From: Salipaludibacillus sp. LMS25
GTDB taxonomy: Bacteria > Bacillota > Bacilli > Bacillales > Salisediminibacteriaceae
NCBI RefSeq assembly: GCF_024362805.1
Contig: NZ_CP093299.1
Location: forward strand, 2,760,001 to 2,824,000
DNA: 64,000 nucleotides
Reading direction: 5' to 3'
Part shown: one piece after another, positions 8,459 through 17,941 of the stretch
How the letters are laid out: each line of letters begins with the position of its first letter
Position numbering within the stretch: position 1 is the stretch's first letter
Notes under the pieces: generated by a model
Seen by the model: only the letters and a program-made list of their open reading frames with translations
Database searches by the model: none
What the model was told of the DNA's origin: nothing
Made by a program: the position numbers and the translations under genes

Positions 8459-9820
8459 TTACTGAAGGTTTTGAGCCATTTCCTCGTTGTATCCAAATAA
8501 ATAAGTAAAGATAAATCCACATGTATAAGCGATAACTAATCCAAGGAAATACATGATATATTGGTTATCAGCGATTAATGGTATAAGAGATAAACCAGAA
8601 ACCCCAATACCGAGTGAAGCGGTGGATGTTAATGCCTGAAAAGCGCCACCGACAGATGCACCTAAACAAGCGGTTATAAATGGGCGTCCTAACGGAAGTG
8701 TGACACCATATAAAAGCGGTTCACCAATCCCTAAAAAACCAACAGGAAGGGCACCTTTAACGGTGTTTTTTAAACGCTGACTCTTTGTTTTTACTAATAC
8801 AGCAATAGATGCACCAACTTGCCCGGCTCCTGCCATAGCTAAGATTGTTAGAAGCGGCGTCGCACCTTGTGCGCTGATAAATTCTAAGTGAATAGGTGTT
8901 AACCCATGATGCATCCCCACCATAACAAGAGGGAGAAACGTTCCAGCTAAGATAGCACCAGCCACAACCCCACCAATATCTAATACACTATTAATTCCCA
9001 TTGTTACCCCGTTGGCAATAAATCCACCTACAGGCTGTAAGAGGACAATCGTTGTCACACCGACTAATAAAACAGTTATGAAAGGCGTCATAATAATATC
9101 TAAAGAAGATGGAACGACTTTTCGGATACGCTGCTCCACAAATGCCATAAACCATCCGGCTAATATGACTGCAAATAGCCCACCTGTGCCAGGGACTAGT
9201 TCTTCACCAAAAAGTGTAATGTTTGCTAATGCAGGGTTAATAATGAGTATCCCAGCAATTGCGCCTAATGCAGGAGTCCCACCGAATTCTTTTGCTGTAT
9301 TCCACCCGACTAAAATACCTAAATAGGTGAAAATACCGCCGCCAATAACAAGTAAGATCTGAAGCCACGTTGTTTCTGGATCAACACCAGCATTTTGCGC
9401 AAAACTCGCCCCTCCGTTAATTAAACCTGAAGCCACAAGTGCAGGAATAAGTGGAATAAAAATATTTCCAATTCTTTTTAAAAAGTTTTTGACGGGTGTG
9501 TTATTCTTTTTTTTTATGGACTGTTTTACATCATCAGCAACGTGGTCAGAATCTGCTACTTCGCCAAGATCAAGTCCAGTCATACGACAGAGTTGTTCAG
9601 CTACTTTAGTGACTGTTCCAGGTCCAACAATAATTTGTAACGTGTCGTCTTCCACAACGCCCATTACGCCCTCGACTTTCTTTAAATCAGCAATACGGAC
9701 TTTTTTATAGTCGTGGACCTCCAATCGAATTCGTGTCATACAATGGGCGATTCGTTTAATATTGTCCTTTCCACCGGTATGGTCTAGAATCCCTTGCACG
9801 ATGACCTCTTCTTTAGTCAT
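8459..9820 (-). CDS. murP: PTS MurNAc-specific EIIBC component MurP
   Basis: A 453-residue EIIBC protein. It imports and phosphorylates MurNAc or the MurNAc-GlcNAc disaccharide. EIIB is N-terminal, with the phosphorylated Cys27 in the motif HCMTRIRL; a linker from about residue 85 leads to the EIIC membrane domain (about ten helices, conserved GIGEPLLYG segment). There is no EIIA domain, so phosphate must come from a shared EIIA (the Glc-type, as known for MurP elsewhere). The start has AGGAGG and follows murQ by 17 bp. A stem-loop with GAGAGAC/GTCTCTC arms (8412-8442) separates it from mupG and may lower mupG expression. Confidence 0.93.
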   Translation of the reverse strand: MTKEEVIVQGILDHTGGKDNIKRIAHCMTRIRLEVHDYKKVRIADLKKVEGVMGVVEDDTLQIIVGPGTVTKVAEQLCRMTGLDLGEVADSDHVADDVKQSIKKKNNTPVKNFLKRIGNIFIPLIPALVASGLINGGASFAQNAGVDPETTWLQILLVIGGGIFTYLGILVGWNTAKEFGGTPALGAIAGILIINPALANITLFGEELVPGTGGLFAVILAGWFMAFVEQRIRKVVPSSLDIIMTPFITVLLVGVTTIVLLQPVGGFIANGVTMGINSVLDIGGVVAGAILAGTFLPLVMVGMHHGLTPIHLEFISAQGATPLLTILAMAGAGQVGASIAVLVKTKSQRLKNTVKGALPVGFLGIGEPLLYGVTLPLGRPFITACLGASVGGAFQALTSTASLGIGVSGLSLIPLIADNQYIMYFLGLVIAYTCGFIFTYLFGYNEEMAQNLQ

Positions 9821-9837
9821 AATACGAGCCTCCTAAT

Positions 9838-10728
9838 CTATTTTTGGATGGCATATTTTACAAAACCATTTGCTTTCTCTAAACTCTCTTTTGCCTCTGA
9901 CTCACTTTTTCCTGTTAAAATCATGATGATTGCCACTTTCACAGAGCCATTTGCTTCTTCAAGTTTTTTAGAAGCTGTCATGGCATCAGTACCGGTTGCT
10001 TCCATAATAATTCGCTGAGAACGTAAGATGAGTTTTTCGTTGGTTGGCTGTAAATCTACCATCAGATTTTTATACACTTTTCCAAGTCCGATCATCGTGG
10101 CAGTCGAAATCATGTTCAAGACTAATTTCTGGGCTGTTCCTGCTTTTAATCGTGTTGAACCAGTTAAGATTTCGCTTCCAGTGTTCACTTCAATCGGGTA
10201 CGTTGCTTCCTTAGAGATAGGAGCATTGACATTGCATGCAAGGCTTCCTGTTAATGCGCCAACTCTATTAGCGTATTGGAGGCCACCAATGACATAAGGG
10301 GTACGTCCACTTGCAGCAATACCGATGACGGTGTCAGTGGTGTTTAGGGAAATCGACTTTAAATCTTCTTCAGCCAAGCTTGGAGAATCTTCAGCGCCTT
10401 CTACTGCATGAATAAAGGCTTTTTCACCACCAGCTATTAAGCCAATGACTAGGGTTGTGTCTACGCCGAATGTTGGCGGACACTCGGCAGCATCTAATAC
10501 ACCTAAACGTCCACTCGTTCCAGCACCCAAATATATGAGACGCCCCCCTTCTTTCATGCGTTCGATCGTTTTCTCAACGAGTTTTGAAATGTGTTGCAAT
10601 TGTTGTTTAATGGCAGATGGGACATGATGATCTTCATGATTCATGAGTTTTAAAACGTCATAAGTGCTTCTTTCATCTAGATCCATGGAGTTTTCATTTC
10701 TCTTTTCTGTACGAAGCTTATCTAACAT
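9838..10728 (-). CDS. murQ: N-acetylmuramic acid 6-phosphate etherase MurQ
   Basis: A 296-residue SIS-fold enzyme that removes the lactyl ether from MurNAc 6-phosphate to give GlcNAc 6-phosphate and D-lactate. The signature GAGTSGRLGVLDAAECP is near residue 60, and the second sugar-phosphate segment (GIAASGRTPYVIGGL) follows. The C-terminal UBA-like helices are present. A start at 10749 is possible, but the ATG at 10728, 6 nt after TGAGGG, gives the family N-terminus MLDKLRTEKRNENS. It is first in the catabolic operon, directly behind a promoter with cre and operator-like sites. Confidence 0.95.
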   Translation of the reverse strand: MLDKLRTEKRNENSMDLDERSTYDVLKLMNHEDHHVPSAIKQQLQHISKLVEKTIERMKEGGRLIYLGAGTSGRLGVLDAAECPPTFGVDTTLVIGLIAGGEKAFIHAVEGAEDSPSLAEEDLKSISLNTTDTVIGIAASGRTPYVIGGLQYANRVGALTGSLACNVNAPISKEATYPIEVNTGSEILTGSTRLKAGTAQKLVLNMISTATMIGLGKVYKNLMVDLQPTNEKLILRSQRIIMEATGTDAMTASKKLEEANGSVKVAIIMILTGKSESEAKESLEKANGFVKYAIQK

Positions 10729-10758
10729 AACGACCCTCATTTCTATCAAAAATAAATT

Positions 10759-10837
10759 TGTTTACGCTTTCATTATAATGATCGTGAAATTAATAATCAA
10801 TGTATTTTTATTTATTATTGAAATTTAATTTCAATAA
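10759..10837 (-). promoter_or_regulatory. murQ promoter with cre site and MurR-operator candidate
   Basis: On the minus strand a -35 TTGATT (10795-10800) is 17 bp from a perfect -10 TATAAT (10772-10777). A cre-like site, TGAAAGCGTAAACA (10759-10772), overlaps the start region, so CcpA would act as a roadblock. A 23-bp perfect palindrome with half TTATTGAAATT (10815-10837) lies upstream of the -35 and resembles RpiR-type operators (TTGAAA-N-TTTCAA). Confidence 0.7.
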
Positions 10838-10849
10838 AGTAATTAAAGA

Positions 10850-10872
10850 AGACATGGTATGAGCCCATGTCT
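10850..10872 (-). terminator. Terminator after murR
   Basis: On the minus strand, arms AGACATGG and CCATGTCT with a short loop are followed by TCTTTAATT, so murR is probably transcribed apart from murQPG. Confidence 0.6.
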
Positions 10873-10880
10873 TTGTGTCG

Positions 10881-11735
10881 TTATAGTCTTTTCTCTTCTG
10901 TTTTCTTACGTGATTTGTCAAAGGGCTCCAATAAGTGCTCACCAATTTGGTGGAAGACTGACACATACAAGCTATCAATAAGGTTTAGCTGGCTTGTCCT
11001 TGAAGCGATACTTCCGATTCGGTGTTCAACTTCTATATTTGGTATTAGAAGAGGTATATCAGATTGTTTATAAAGTGATGACGTGTTGGAGGAAGTAATC
11101 CCTATGACTGTAATTCCTTGTTCTTTCGCATAGGTTGCCAGTTCAATCACTTCTCTCGTTTTTCCTGAGGTACTTATGCAAATAAGGACATCTTCAGGTG
11201 CCATCATCGTGATGAAAGGGATCATATAATGATAATCTGTAGAAGCTACACTATGGAAACCGAGACGCATGAATTTATATTGACCATCTACACTAGAGGT
11301 AAAGGACCCGCCAACACCGAAAAAGCCGATTTTTTTAGCAGTGCTTAATTTTTCAACAGCTTTCGTGAATTCTTGTGAACTTAACGTATTAGAGGACATC
11401 TCTAATGCGGCTTGGTTTAAAGAAGACACTTTTTGAAACAGCATATGGGGGGTGTCATTTGTTTCTAATAGCGAGGCACTATTAATAGTTGCTTTACCTC
11501 GTGTCAGTTCTTTTGCAAGAGCGAGTTTAAACATTCTAAAACTATCTACACCAACCCGTCTACAGAAGCGCACAATACTCGCTTCACTGGCATGGGCTTG
11601 TTGAGCTAACTCCTTTGTAGTCAAGTTAGGAATAAATTCTGGGTGTGCTAGCACATAGCGAGCGACTTTCTTTTCGGCAGCGGAGAAAGAAGATAATTGT
11701 TGTTCTATTTTCGTTAAGATCACCGATTGGGGCAT
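10881..11735 (-). CDS. murR: RpiR-family transcriptional regulator MurR
   Basis: A 284-residue regulator: an N-terminal HTH_6 domain (residues 1-77, with TKELAQQAHASEASIVRFCR) and a C-terminal SIS domain (GFFGVGGSFTSSVDG; ISTSGKTREVIELA) that binds a sugar phosphate, in this locus most likely MurNAc 6-phosphate. MurR is known as the repressor of MurNAc catabolism. The ATG at 11735 is preferred over an in-frame GTG at 11744, because AGAAGTGAT provides the SD. The 150-bp gap to murQ holds a terminator, a promoter and a palindromic operator candidate. Confidence 0.88.
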   Translation of the reverse strand: MPQSVILTKIEQQLSSFSAAEKKVARYVLAHPEFIPNLTTKELAQQAHASEASIVRFCRRVGVDSFRMFKLALAKELTRGKATINSASLLETNDTPHMLFQKVSSLNQAALEMSSNTLSSQEFTKAVEKLSTAKKIGFFGVGGSFTSSVDGQYKFMRLGFHSVASTDYHYMIPFITMMAPEDVLICISTSGKTREVIELATYAKEQGITVIGITSSNTSSLYKQSDIPLLIPNIEVEHRIGSIASRTSQLNLIDSLYVSVFHQIGEHLLEPFDKSRKKTEEKRL

Positions 11736-11951
11736 CGTTATCACTTCTTTTTTATAAATTTCTTATTTAAATCATGCGTGATTTGGATGATGAAATCAAG
11801 TAGCAACACCTTAACCTTTACATGCTAACTAAAGACATATGTCGTATAATGCTCATAGGAAGGGTTCCACCGGTCTTTTTAGGATGTTTTAACCGACTTT
11901 CATTATAGAAGGTTTGCGGATGTGTTCCTTTTTATGTCTTGAAGCTCTTGA

Positions 11952-12004
11952 TTTATCACAGATAACCGTCCGTAAAACTCCCACTGATTGAAGCTTAGCT
12001 TTAT
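11952..12004 (+). repeat. Family B repeat, copy B3 (53-bp short form)
   Basis: TTTATCACAGATAACCGTCC leads straight into AAAACTCCCACTGATTGAAG and ends CTTAGCTTTAT. It equals a full copy deleted between two AAAACTCCC direct repeats. The surroundings (11745-12248) hold no convincing gene. Confidence 0.85.
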
Positions 12005-12248
12005 GAAAGTTATGCGACTATTAAAAAAACGAACTAAGTTACCCTCTATCCATTGAATTTTGACATGTCTAATAGCAAGAAAATAACGTTGTCTTTCTAG
12101 TAAACCCTTTCGCATCATTGGATTTTCAAACGTTGCTGCTCCTCTGGGAGTCACGTCTTTCATTGCAGCCATTAAAAAAACTATTTATCCTAGTTCGTGG
12201 TGAAAATTTAATTGTGATAGTTAATCAAATATAAAGGAGGTGTCATGA

Positions 12249-12737
12249 ATGACTCAGTATATTTATATAGCATCACCTATGAGATTACCTGTGGGTTCAT
12301 TCGGTGAACGGCCTGTATCCTTTGAACAACCGAATGTCTTTAAAGATGAATTAGATTTCACTCACTTATATTTTGAGAATAATTATGATAGCGATTCAAA
12401 ACAAAGGTACACCTACAGTTCACATTTTTCATATAAGTATCAAGTGACGGCATACGCTAACCGTATCCCTTTAAGGAATGACATAAAGGGAACTGCGGCA
12501 GAGAAGAAATGTTTAGGGATTCTTTATTCCTATCTTGAAGAAGCTATTCAACATAGTGGTGTGATAGAGTATTTTACTTCCTGGAATAGTGAAGAAGACT
12601 TAGCACTTTCGAAAAAGAGGCACGTTCAATGGATAGATATTGAGAAACCTTATGATCTCGTTTTAGATGACCGTGAATTTTTGGTAATAACCCTGTGGGA
12701 CATAAATGCTTATGGAATAACCGATTTTCAAGAATAA
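12249..12737 (+). CDS. Conserved hypothetical protein, 162 aa
   Basis: A soluble protein with a perfect SD (AAAGGAGG, seven bases upstream). The N-terminus MTQYIYIASPMRLPVGSFG and the block PNVFKDELDFTHLYFENNYD recall uncharacterised Bacillus proteins; I know of no function. It is rich in aromatic residues and has no signal peptide or membrane helix. Its C-terminus ends 23 bp before repeat A2, which may act as its 3' end. No neighbour suggests a role. Confidence 0.75.
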   Translation: MTQYIYIASPMRLPVGSFGERPVSFEQPNVFKDELDFTHLYFENNYDSDSKQRYTYSSHFSYKYQVTAYANRIPLRNDIKGTAAEKKCLGILYSYLEEAIQHSGVIEYFTSWNSEEDLALSKKRHVQWIDIEKPYDLVLDDREFLVITLWDINAYGITDFQE

Positions 12738-12759
12738 AACTAAAAGTTCATGTCCAGCG

Positions 12760-12916
12760 TTTATCCCACTCTTAAGGGGCAGTAAAATCCTCACCAAAAC
12801 TTAAGAAAATCGAAAAGTTTAGGTGGGGGATAAACTGCCCCTAAAGCTCCCATAAGTTAAACGAACAATCAGTGGGGGATGAAGGAAAACGCCCACTGAT
12901 TGATGCTTAGCTTTAT
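12760..12916 (+). repeat. Family A repeat, copy A2 (full length, 157 bp)
   Basis: Bounded by TTTAT at both ends. It holds the outer GGGGCAGT/ACTGCCCC pair, an inner hairpin ending AGGTGGGGG (its 5' arm mutated here), and the AATCAGTGGG/CCCACTGATT hairpin of the 3' module. It begins 23 bp after the stop of the 162-aa gene. Confidence 0.9.
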
Positions 12917-13013
12917 ATAGAAGATGTCCTATTGTAGAATTGCTCGTGAATAGTTATTCATAGAATAAGATAATCATCTAGTGACTCATATTGGAGAGGA
13001 GGACGATCCTTTT

Positions 13014-13121
13014 GTGCCTAAAAGTGAAGTCATCTCGGCCGATCAAATTGATGACGCATATGAACGGTTACTAGCTTCTAATGTATAGTATTGTTTTGTC
13101 ATTAATACTAGTACAATGTGA
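13014..13121 (+). pseudogene. C-terminal remnant of a zinc-type alcohol dehydrogenase
   Basis: Translation gives EVISADQIDDAYERLLASNV, an in-frame TAG, then YCFVINTSTM and a stop. This matches the last 35 residues of NAD(P)-dependent alcohol dehydrogenases, where the same place reads like SDVRYRFVID. The stop replaces an Arg-like position. Nothing of the catalytic or Rossmann domain remains upstream. Confidence 0.65.
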
Positions 13122-13154
13122 AGGTCGTTAATGATAGGTTTTAATCGTAATGAT

Positions 13155-13181
13155 AAGGTGTCCAAAAAAGGACACCTTTTT
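13155..13181 (+). terminator. Rho-independent terminator of the lost dehydrogenase gene
   Basis: AAGGTGTCC, a six-A loop, GGACACCTT and a T run. It survives 33 bp after the alcohol dehydrogenase remnant. Confidence 0.85.
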
Positions 13182-13795
13182 GCAATGAATGGTTCCTTTC
13201 AGAGATGTATTTAGTGTTCAACGTTGTCGTTGTTGTATGGAGAGGCGATTTAAGAAAACTAGCTATCAAGGTAATCAAAAGACGAGCATTTTCATTGTAA
13301 AATAACCAGTGGAAAAGTGTCAGAGGCAGAATGATCAAGGGGATGCCTCTCTGACAAACGAATCGAGCTGTTAAATTTAACGGAGTTTCTCAAAGGGTTA
13401 AAAACTTTTGGAAAGCTTTTTAGTTCTATTGTAATACGCATAGTGATAGTTCGTTCGCTTAATAGTGCGATCATGGGTTCATGTTCAGCATAATTTAAAT
13501 GCCTGTCATAAAATAGCTACAGCGGTTTACAAAAGGACCATCCCTATGTTAAATTAAAAACGTTAAAAACGTTAAATTATTTCTTAACGATACAAGAAGA
13601 ATGAAATGACATGTTAACTCATGGGGGAAAGGATAGGCTTCTGTATTAGAAGTTTGAGCTACTACGCAGGTAAGTGGGAAGATACCGATTTAGCATTACT
13701 AACCGATAGTTAAAGCTAGAATGAAAGAGTACAAGAAACCGTAACATAGTTATTGTCTCTCACTTGTAAACCGCTAAATGAGTTTAAGTAAATGT
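13182..13795. other. Non-coding stretch, nothing recognised
   Basis: Short ORFs here lack ribosome binding sites and family-like sequence. A local tandem AAAACGTT repeat near 13556-13575 is the only visible pattern. Confidence 0.5.
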
Positions 13796-13945
13796 TTTCA
13801 CAGATAACCGTCCGTAAAACTCCCGGCTCAAAATAGAGAGCAGCGATATTTAAGCGAAAGATAACGGACGCTCATATTCTGATTCACTCAACTCCTAATC
13901 AGTGGAGAAGAACGAAAACTCCCACTGATTGAAACTTAGCTTTAT
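13796..13945 (+). repeat. Family B repeat, copy B4 (near full length)
   Basis: Starts TTTCACAGATAACCGTCCG, carries the ATAACGGACGCTCAT distal arm, then AATCAGTGG ... CCCACTGATTG, and ends CTTAGCTTTAT. It lies 100 bp upstream of betA. Confidence 0.88.
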
Positions 13946-14048
13946 CAAAAGCTATCAAGCTATTACTTGGTGTCAATAACTAAAGAACACATTAAATGTT
14001 AGATTTTATCATGTCATTCAATGCTCAATAACCAAGGAGGTCTAGAAG

Positions 14049-15734
14049 ATGACTAAAGCATATGACTTTGTTATTATTGGTGGCGGTAGTGCCGGTTCTG
14101 TACTCGGTGACCGTTTAAGTGAAGATGGGACACATAGTGTCTTAGTTCTAGAGGCAGGGCGTAGTGATTTTTCCTGGGATCTATTAATCCAAATGCCGGC
14201 AGCTTTGCCGTTCCCAGCAGGAAAATCGTTGTACGACTGGAAATACGAATCTGACCCTGAACCTCATATGAATGGACGACGTGTCAAGCATGCCCGAGGA
14301 AAAGTCCTCGGAGGTTCAAGCTCAATCAACGGTATGATTTATCAGCGTGGTAATCCATTGGATTATGAACGTTGGGGAGCTGATCCAGGGATGGAAACGT
14401 GGGATTTTGCTCACTGTCTCCCATATTTTAAACGTTTGGAAAATGCGTTAGCCGCTGATCCAGAAGATGACTATCGTGGGCACGATGGTCCGCTTAAATT
14501 AGAACGTGGTCCAGCAAAAAATCCTTTATTCCAAGCCTTCTTTGATGCTGCTGTGGAAGCTGGTTACTCTCGGACCTCTGATGTAAACGGGTTCCGTCAA
14601 GAAGGATTCGGTCCATTTGATAAGCATGTTTACAAAGGCAGACGTTTGTCAGCTTCACGGGCTTATTTGCACCCAGCAATGAAGCGCCAAAACCTTACTG
14701 TGAAAACCCGGGCGTTCGTTGCAAGTATCGATTTTGATGGTAATCGAGCTACAGGTGTGACATATCAGCGAAATGGGAAAACGCATCATGTGAATGCAGG
14801 TGAAGTTATCCTTGCAGGAGGGGCCATCAATACACCACAGCTCCTGCAATTATCAGGTGTGGGTGATGCGGAACACTTGCGCTCACTTGGGATTAATCCA
14901 GTCGTTGATCTTCCTGGTGTCGGTGAAAACCTTCAAGATCATCTTGAAGCCTATATCCAATACTCCTGTCCACAACCAGTATCTGAACAGCCTAACTTAA
15001 ATAAGTTGCGTATGCCATGGATTGGGCTACAATGGTTACTCGGACGCAAAGGCCCAGCGGCAACCAACCATTTTGAAGGTGGAGGGTTTGTCCGCTCGAA
15101 CGAAGACGTGGACTACCCAAATTTGATGTTCCACTTCCTACCGGTAGCGGTTAGATACGATGGACAAAAAGCGGATACACCGCACGGATTTCAAGTCCAT
15201 GTGGGACCTATGTACTCTGATGCACGGGGGTCATTAAAGATTCGTTCGAAAAATCCTAAAGAGCATCCGAGTATGGTCTATAACTATCTTTCAACGGAAC
15301 AGGACCGACGTGAGTGGATTGAAGCGGTACGAATTTCAAGAAAAATTATGTCTCAGCCAGCTATGGCACCTTACAATTCAGGCGAAATATCACCTGGTTC
15401 TTCTGTTCAAACAGATGAGGAGATTTTGGATTGGGTGGCAAAAGATGCGGAGACGGCTCTTCATCCGTCGTGTACAACAAAAATGGGCCCAGCTTCAGAC
15501 CCGATGGCTGTTGTAGATCCTGAAACAATGAAGGTCCATGGGCTTGAGAATGTACGAGTGGCTGATGCATCTGCCATGCCTTATGTGACGAATGGTAATA
15601 TCCATGCACCCGTGTTAATGTTGGCAGAAAAAGCAGCGGATCTCATCCTTGGACGTCAACCGCTGGCGCCTATTCATGCCGATTTCTACCGTCATGGCGT
15701 ACATTCAGCCGATGAAGGCACAATAAAAGGTTAA
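14049..15734 (+). CDS. betA: Choline dehydrogenase BetA (GMC oxidoreductase)
   Basis: A 561-residue FAD enzyme oxidising choline to betaine aldehyde for osmoprotection. Seen: the N-terminal FAD-binding [13 protein letters not shown], the first GMC signature region ([21 protein letters not shown]), the second signature [16 protein letters not shown] near residue 260, and the C-terminal [19 protein letters not shown]. An AAGGAGG precedes the ATG. It is the flavin-type enzyme rather than the iron-type alcohol dehydrogenase GbsB of B. subtilis. The gene appears more GC-rich than its neighbours, which may indicate acquisition. betB follows by 114 bp. No choline transporter or GbsR/BetI regulator is adjacent. 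Confidence 0.95.
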   Translation: MTKAYDFVIIGGGSAGSVLGDRLSEDGTHSVLVLEAGRSDFSWDLLIQMPAALPFPAGKSLYDWKYESDPEPHMNGRRVKHARGKVLGGSSSINGMIYQRGNPLDYERWGADPGMETWDFAHCLPYFKRLENALAADPEDDYRGHDGPLKLERGPAKNPLFQAFFDAAVEAGYSRTSDVNGFRQEGFGPFDKHVYKGRRLSASRAYLHPAMKRQNLTVKTRAFVASIDFDGNRATGVTYQRNGKTHHVNAGEVILAGGAINTPQLLQLSGVGDAEHLRSLGINPVVDLPGVGENLQDHLEAYIQYSCPQPVSEQPNLNKLRMPWIGLQWLLGRKGPAATNHFEGGGFVRSNEDVDYPNLMFHFLPVAVRYDGQKADTPHGFQVHVGPMYSDARGSLKIRSKNPKEHPSMVYNYLSTEQDRREWIEAVRISRKIMSQPAMAPYNSGEISPGSSVQTDEEILDWVAKDAETALHPSCTTKMGPASDPMAVVDPETMKVHGLENVRVADASAMPYVTNGNIHAPVLMLAEKAADLILGRQPLAPIHADFYRHGVHSADEGTIKG

Positions 15735-15848
15735 CTTAACCAATTTTTAGGCCTCTTTCAACATGTATGATACCTCAAACAAACATGTTATGAAAGAGTG
15801 CCTTCTCTTTTTTGCTAGACTATTATTTGAAAATTGGAGTTGATAGAT

Positions 15849-17318
15849 GTGAGTCTAAAACAACAATACATTAATGGTAAATGGGTGGCGGCGATTTCAG
15901 GTAAAACGCGTGATATTAGTAATCCATTTAACCAAGAAGTAATTGCCACTGTTCCAGAAGGTGACGAATCAGATGCGAAAGCCGCGATCGCTGCAGCAAG
16001 AGAAGCATTTGATAACGGAGAATGGTCGTCTACTCCAGCCACAGAGCGAGGGGCTATCGTAAGAAAAATCGCTGAATTAATAGAACGAGATAAGGAAGAA
16101 CTTGCTAGATTAGAATCATTAGATACTGGTAAAACAGTCGAAGAAAGCCGAGGCGACATGGATGATATCGCTGGCGTATTTCGCTATTATGCTGAACTTG
16201 CCGATAAAGATGGCGGAGAACTGATTGATTCTCCAGTGCCGAACGGTATTAGTCGGGTCGTTCGTGAACCTGTTGGCGTTTGCGGTCAAATTACACCGTG
16301 GAATTATCCTTTACTACAAGCGTCTTGGAAACTAGCGCCAGCCCTTGCCACAGGAAATACGTTAATCATGAAGCCAAGTGAAATTACCCCACTTACGACG
16401 ATTAAAGTATTCGAACTGATGGAGGAGGCTGGGGTGCCTGCTGGCGTTGCAAACCTAGTACTTGGCGCTGGGCACAAAGTTGGTGCAGAACTAGCGAGCA
16501 ACGTTGATGTTGACCTTATTTCCTTTACCGGTGGCATTGTAACCGGGAAGAAAATTATGCAAGCGGCAAGCGTTAATGTAAAGAAGCTTGCCCTTGAACT
16601 CGGTGGGAAAAACCCTAACATCATTTTTGCAGATGCTGATTTTGATACAGCTGTAGACCAAGCATTAAACGGGGTGTTTTTCCACGCAGGACAAATCTGT
16701 TCCGCTGGTACAAGGCTGATTGTAGAAGAACGTATTCACGATGAGTTCGTTAGCGCCCTTGTTGAGCGAGTGAAAAAATTTAAGCTAGGAAGCGGATTTG
16801 ACGAAGAGACACAAATGGGACCACTTATTTCAGCTGAACACCTTGAAAAAGTAGAGAAGTATGTAGAAACAGGTGTGAAAGAAGGGGCGACATTAGCAGT
16901 TGGGGGGCGATGTCCAGAAGATCCGGAACTACAAAAAGGCTTTTTCTACTTGCCTACTATTTTTACAGACTGCACGACAGATATGGCTATTGTTCAAGAG
17001 GAAGCTTTTGGACCTGTTATCACGGTTGAGAAATTCCGTGCAGAAGAGGAAGCAGTCAAGCTTGCCAATGACTCTATCTATGGACTAGCTGGCGGTGTTT
17101 GGACGAACGATATTGCAAAAGCTGAACGTTGTGTTGCAAAGATGCGTATGGGAACTGTTTGGATTAATGAATTTAACTTATATTTCCCACATGCCCCATG
17201 GGGTGGCTTTAAACAGTCAGGTATTGGACGCGAACTAGGAAAACTAGGTATTGAAGAATATACAGAAACAAAGCACATCTTCCAAAACCTTAAACCTGAA
17301 CCGATCAATTGGTTCTAG
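15849..17318 (+). CDS. betB: Betaine-aldehyde dehydrogenase BetB
   Basis: A 489-residue NAD(P)-dependent aldehyde dehydrogenase converting betaine aldehyde to glycine betaine. The catalytic Cys284 lies in FFHAGQICSAG and the general base Glu250 in LALELGGK; the cofactor region ITPWNYPLLQ and the C-terminal PWGGFKQSGIGRELG are intact. A TTG further upstream (15834) keeps the frame, but GGAG lies about 10 nt before the GTG at 15849, giving MSLKQQYINGKW, the usual family start. It forms a two-gene pathway with betA. A terminator-like hairpin is found only 330 bp later. Confidence 0.93.
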   Translation: MSLKQQYINGKWVAAISGKTRDISNPFNQEVIATVPEGDESDAKAAIAAAREAFDNGEWSSTPATERGAIVRKIAELIERDKEELARLESLDTGKTVEESRGDMDDIAGVFRYYAELADKDGGELIDSPVPNGISRVVREPVGVCGQITPWNYPLLQASWKLAPALATGNTLIMKPSEITPLTTIKVFELMEEAGVPAGVANLVLGAGHKVGAELASNVDVDLISFTGGIVTGKKIMQAASVNVKKLALELGGKNPNIIFADADFDTAVDQALNGVFFHAGQICSAGTRLIVEERIHDEFVSALVERVKKFKLGSGFDEETQMGPLISAEHLEKVEKYVETGVKEGATLAVGGRCPEDPELQKGFFYLPTIFTDCTTDMAIVQEEAFGPVITVEKFRAEEEAVKLANDSIYGLAGGVWTNDIAKAERCVAKMRMGTVWINEFNLYFPHAPWGGFKQSGIGRELGKLGIEEYTETKHIFQNLKPEPINWF

Positions 17319-17522
17319 TATCAATCTAAGCTAAAAGTATCGTGTTGACGTGACACAGAAGGCAGTGTATTGACTATGAAATAGCTGAACGTAAAGAGCT
17401 ATTAGGGTACTAGCTGGCTTAATATTGAGGTCGCTTTATCCATGATGGATGAGTGTTAAACATTCCATTCTCCAAAGGGTTAATAACAAATGCTCTGGGC
17501 GGCATGATGTAAAGCACATCAT

Positions 17523-17577
17523 ATAAAGCTAAGCTTCAATCAGTGGGAGTTTTCCTGCCCCTTAAGAGTGGGATAAA
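17523..17577 (-). repeat. Family A repeat, copy A3 (55-bp short form, inverted)
   Basis: On the minus strand: TTTATCCCACTCTTAAGGGG, CAGGAAAACTCCCACTGATT, then GAAGCTTAGCTTTAT. The internal deletion joins GGGCAG to GGAAAAC and differs from those of A9 and A10. The rest of 17319-17647 shows no gene. Confidence 0.85.
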
Positions 17578-17647
17578 CGTTGACATCGAAGCGGAGAATT
17601 ACCAAATATACCAATAATGTCACAATAGTTAAATAGAATACTAAAAA

Positions 17648-17691
17648 GGGCGTTTTCGTAAAGTGATCTCACTTTAACGGAGACGTCTTTT
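17648..17691. terminator. Terminator-like hairpin
   Basis: Imperfect arms GGGCGTTTTCGTAAAGTGA and TCACTTTAACGGAGACGTC meet in a 2-nt loop and are followed by TTTT on the plus strand. It could end betB transcription or the minus-strand gene opposite. Confidence 0.55.
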
Positions 17692-17739
17692 GCAACAACA
17701 ACTATCAAAAAATGCTGTGAAAAGCTGTTATTAGGGGGA

Positions 17740-17941
17740 TTATAATAAGCTTTTTCTTTTAAATAACGTATGAAGAAATGAACCTACTAGCCCAATGAGT
17801 GTACCAGGGATAAGGGAACTCACGCTCATTTTCACGATTTCTTTTGCTCCAAAAGCAGACATTACTTGTGTAAGTGAGATTAAAAATATAAAAAAACGTA
17901 CTAATGGCTATCCAAACTAACCGCTTCTTCATAGGGATCAC
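17740..17941 (-). pseudogene. Frameshifted small membrane protein
   Basis: From GTG 17941, after AAAGGA, the frame reads MIPMKKRLVWIAISTFFYIF. Continuing in the next frame gives LISLTQVMSAFGAKEIVKMS, then SSLIPGTLIGLVGSFLHTL, and ends KRKSLL at 17740. Both parts make one two-helix membrane protein of about 66 residues only if one base is corrected in the T/A-rich run near 17885-17895. It may be a real lesion or a sequencing error in a homopolymer. Family not recognised. Confidence 0.55.

Noticed and set aside
11903..12172. 89-aa minus-strand ORF starting MAAMKDVTPRGAATFENPMM
   Set aside because: Its C-terminal third is the translated family B repeat B3, no SD precedes it, and nothing in it matches a known family.
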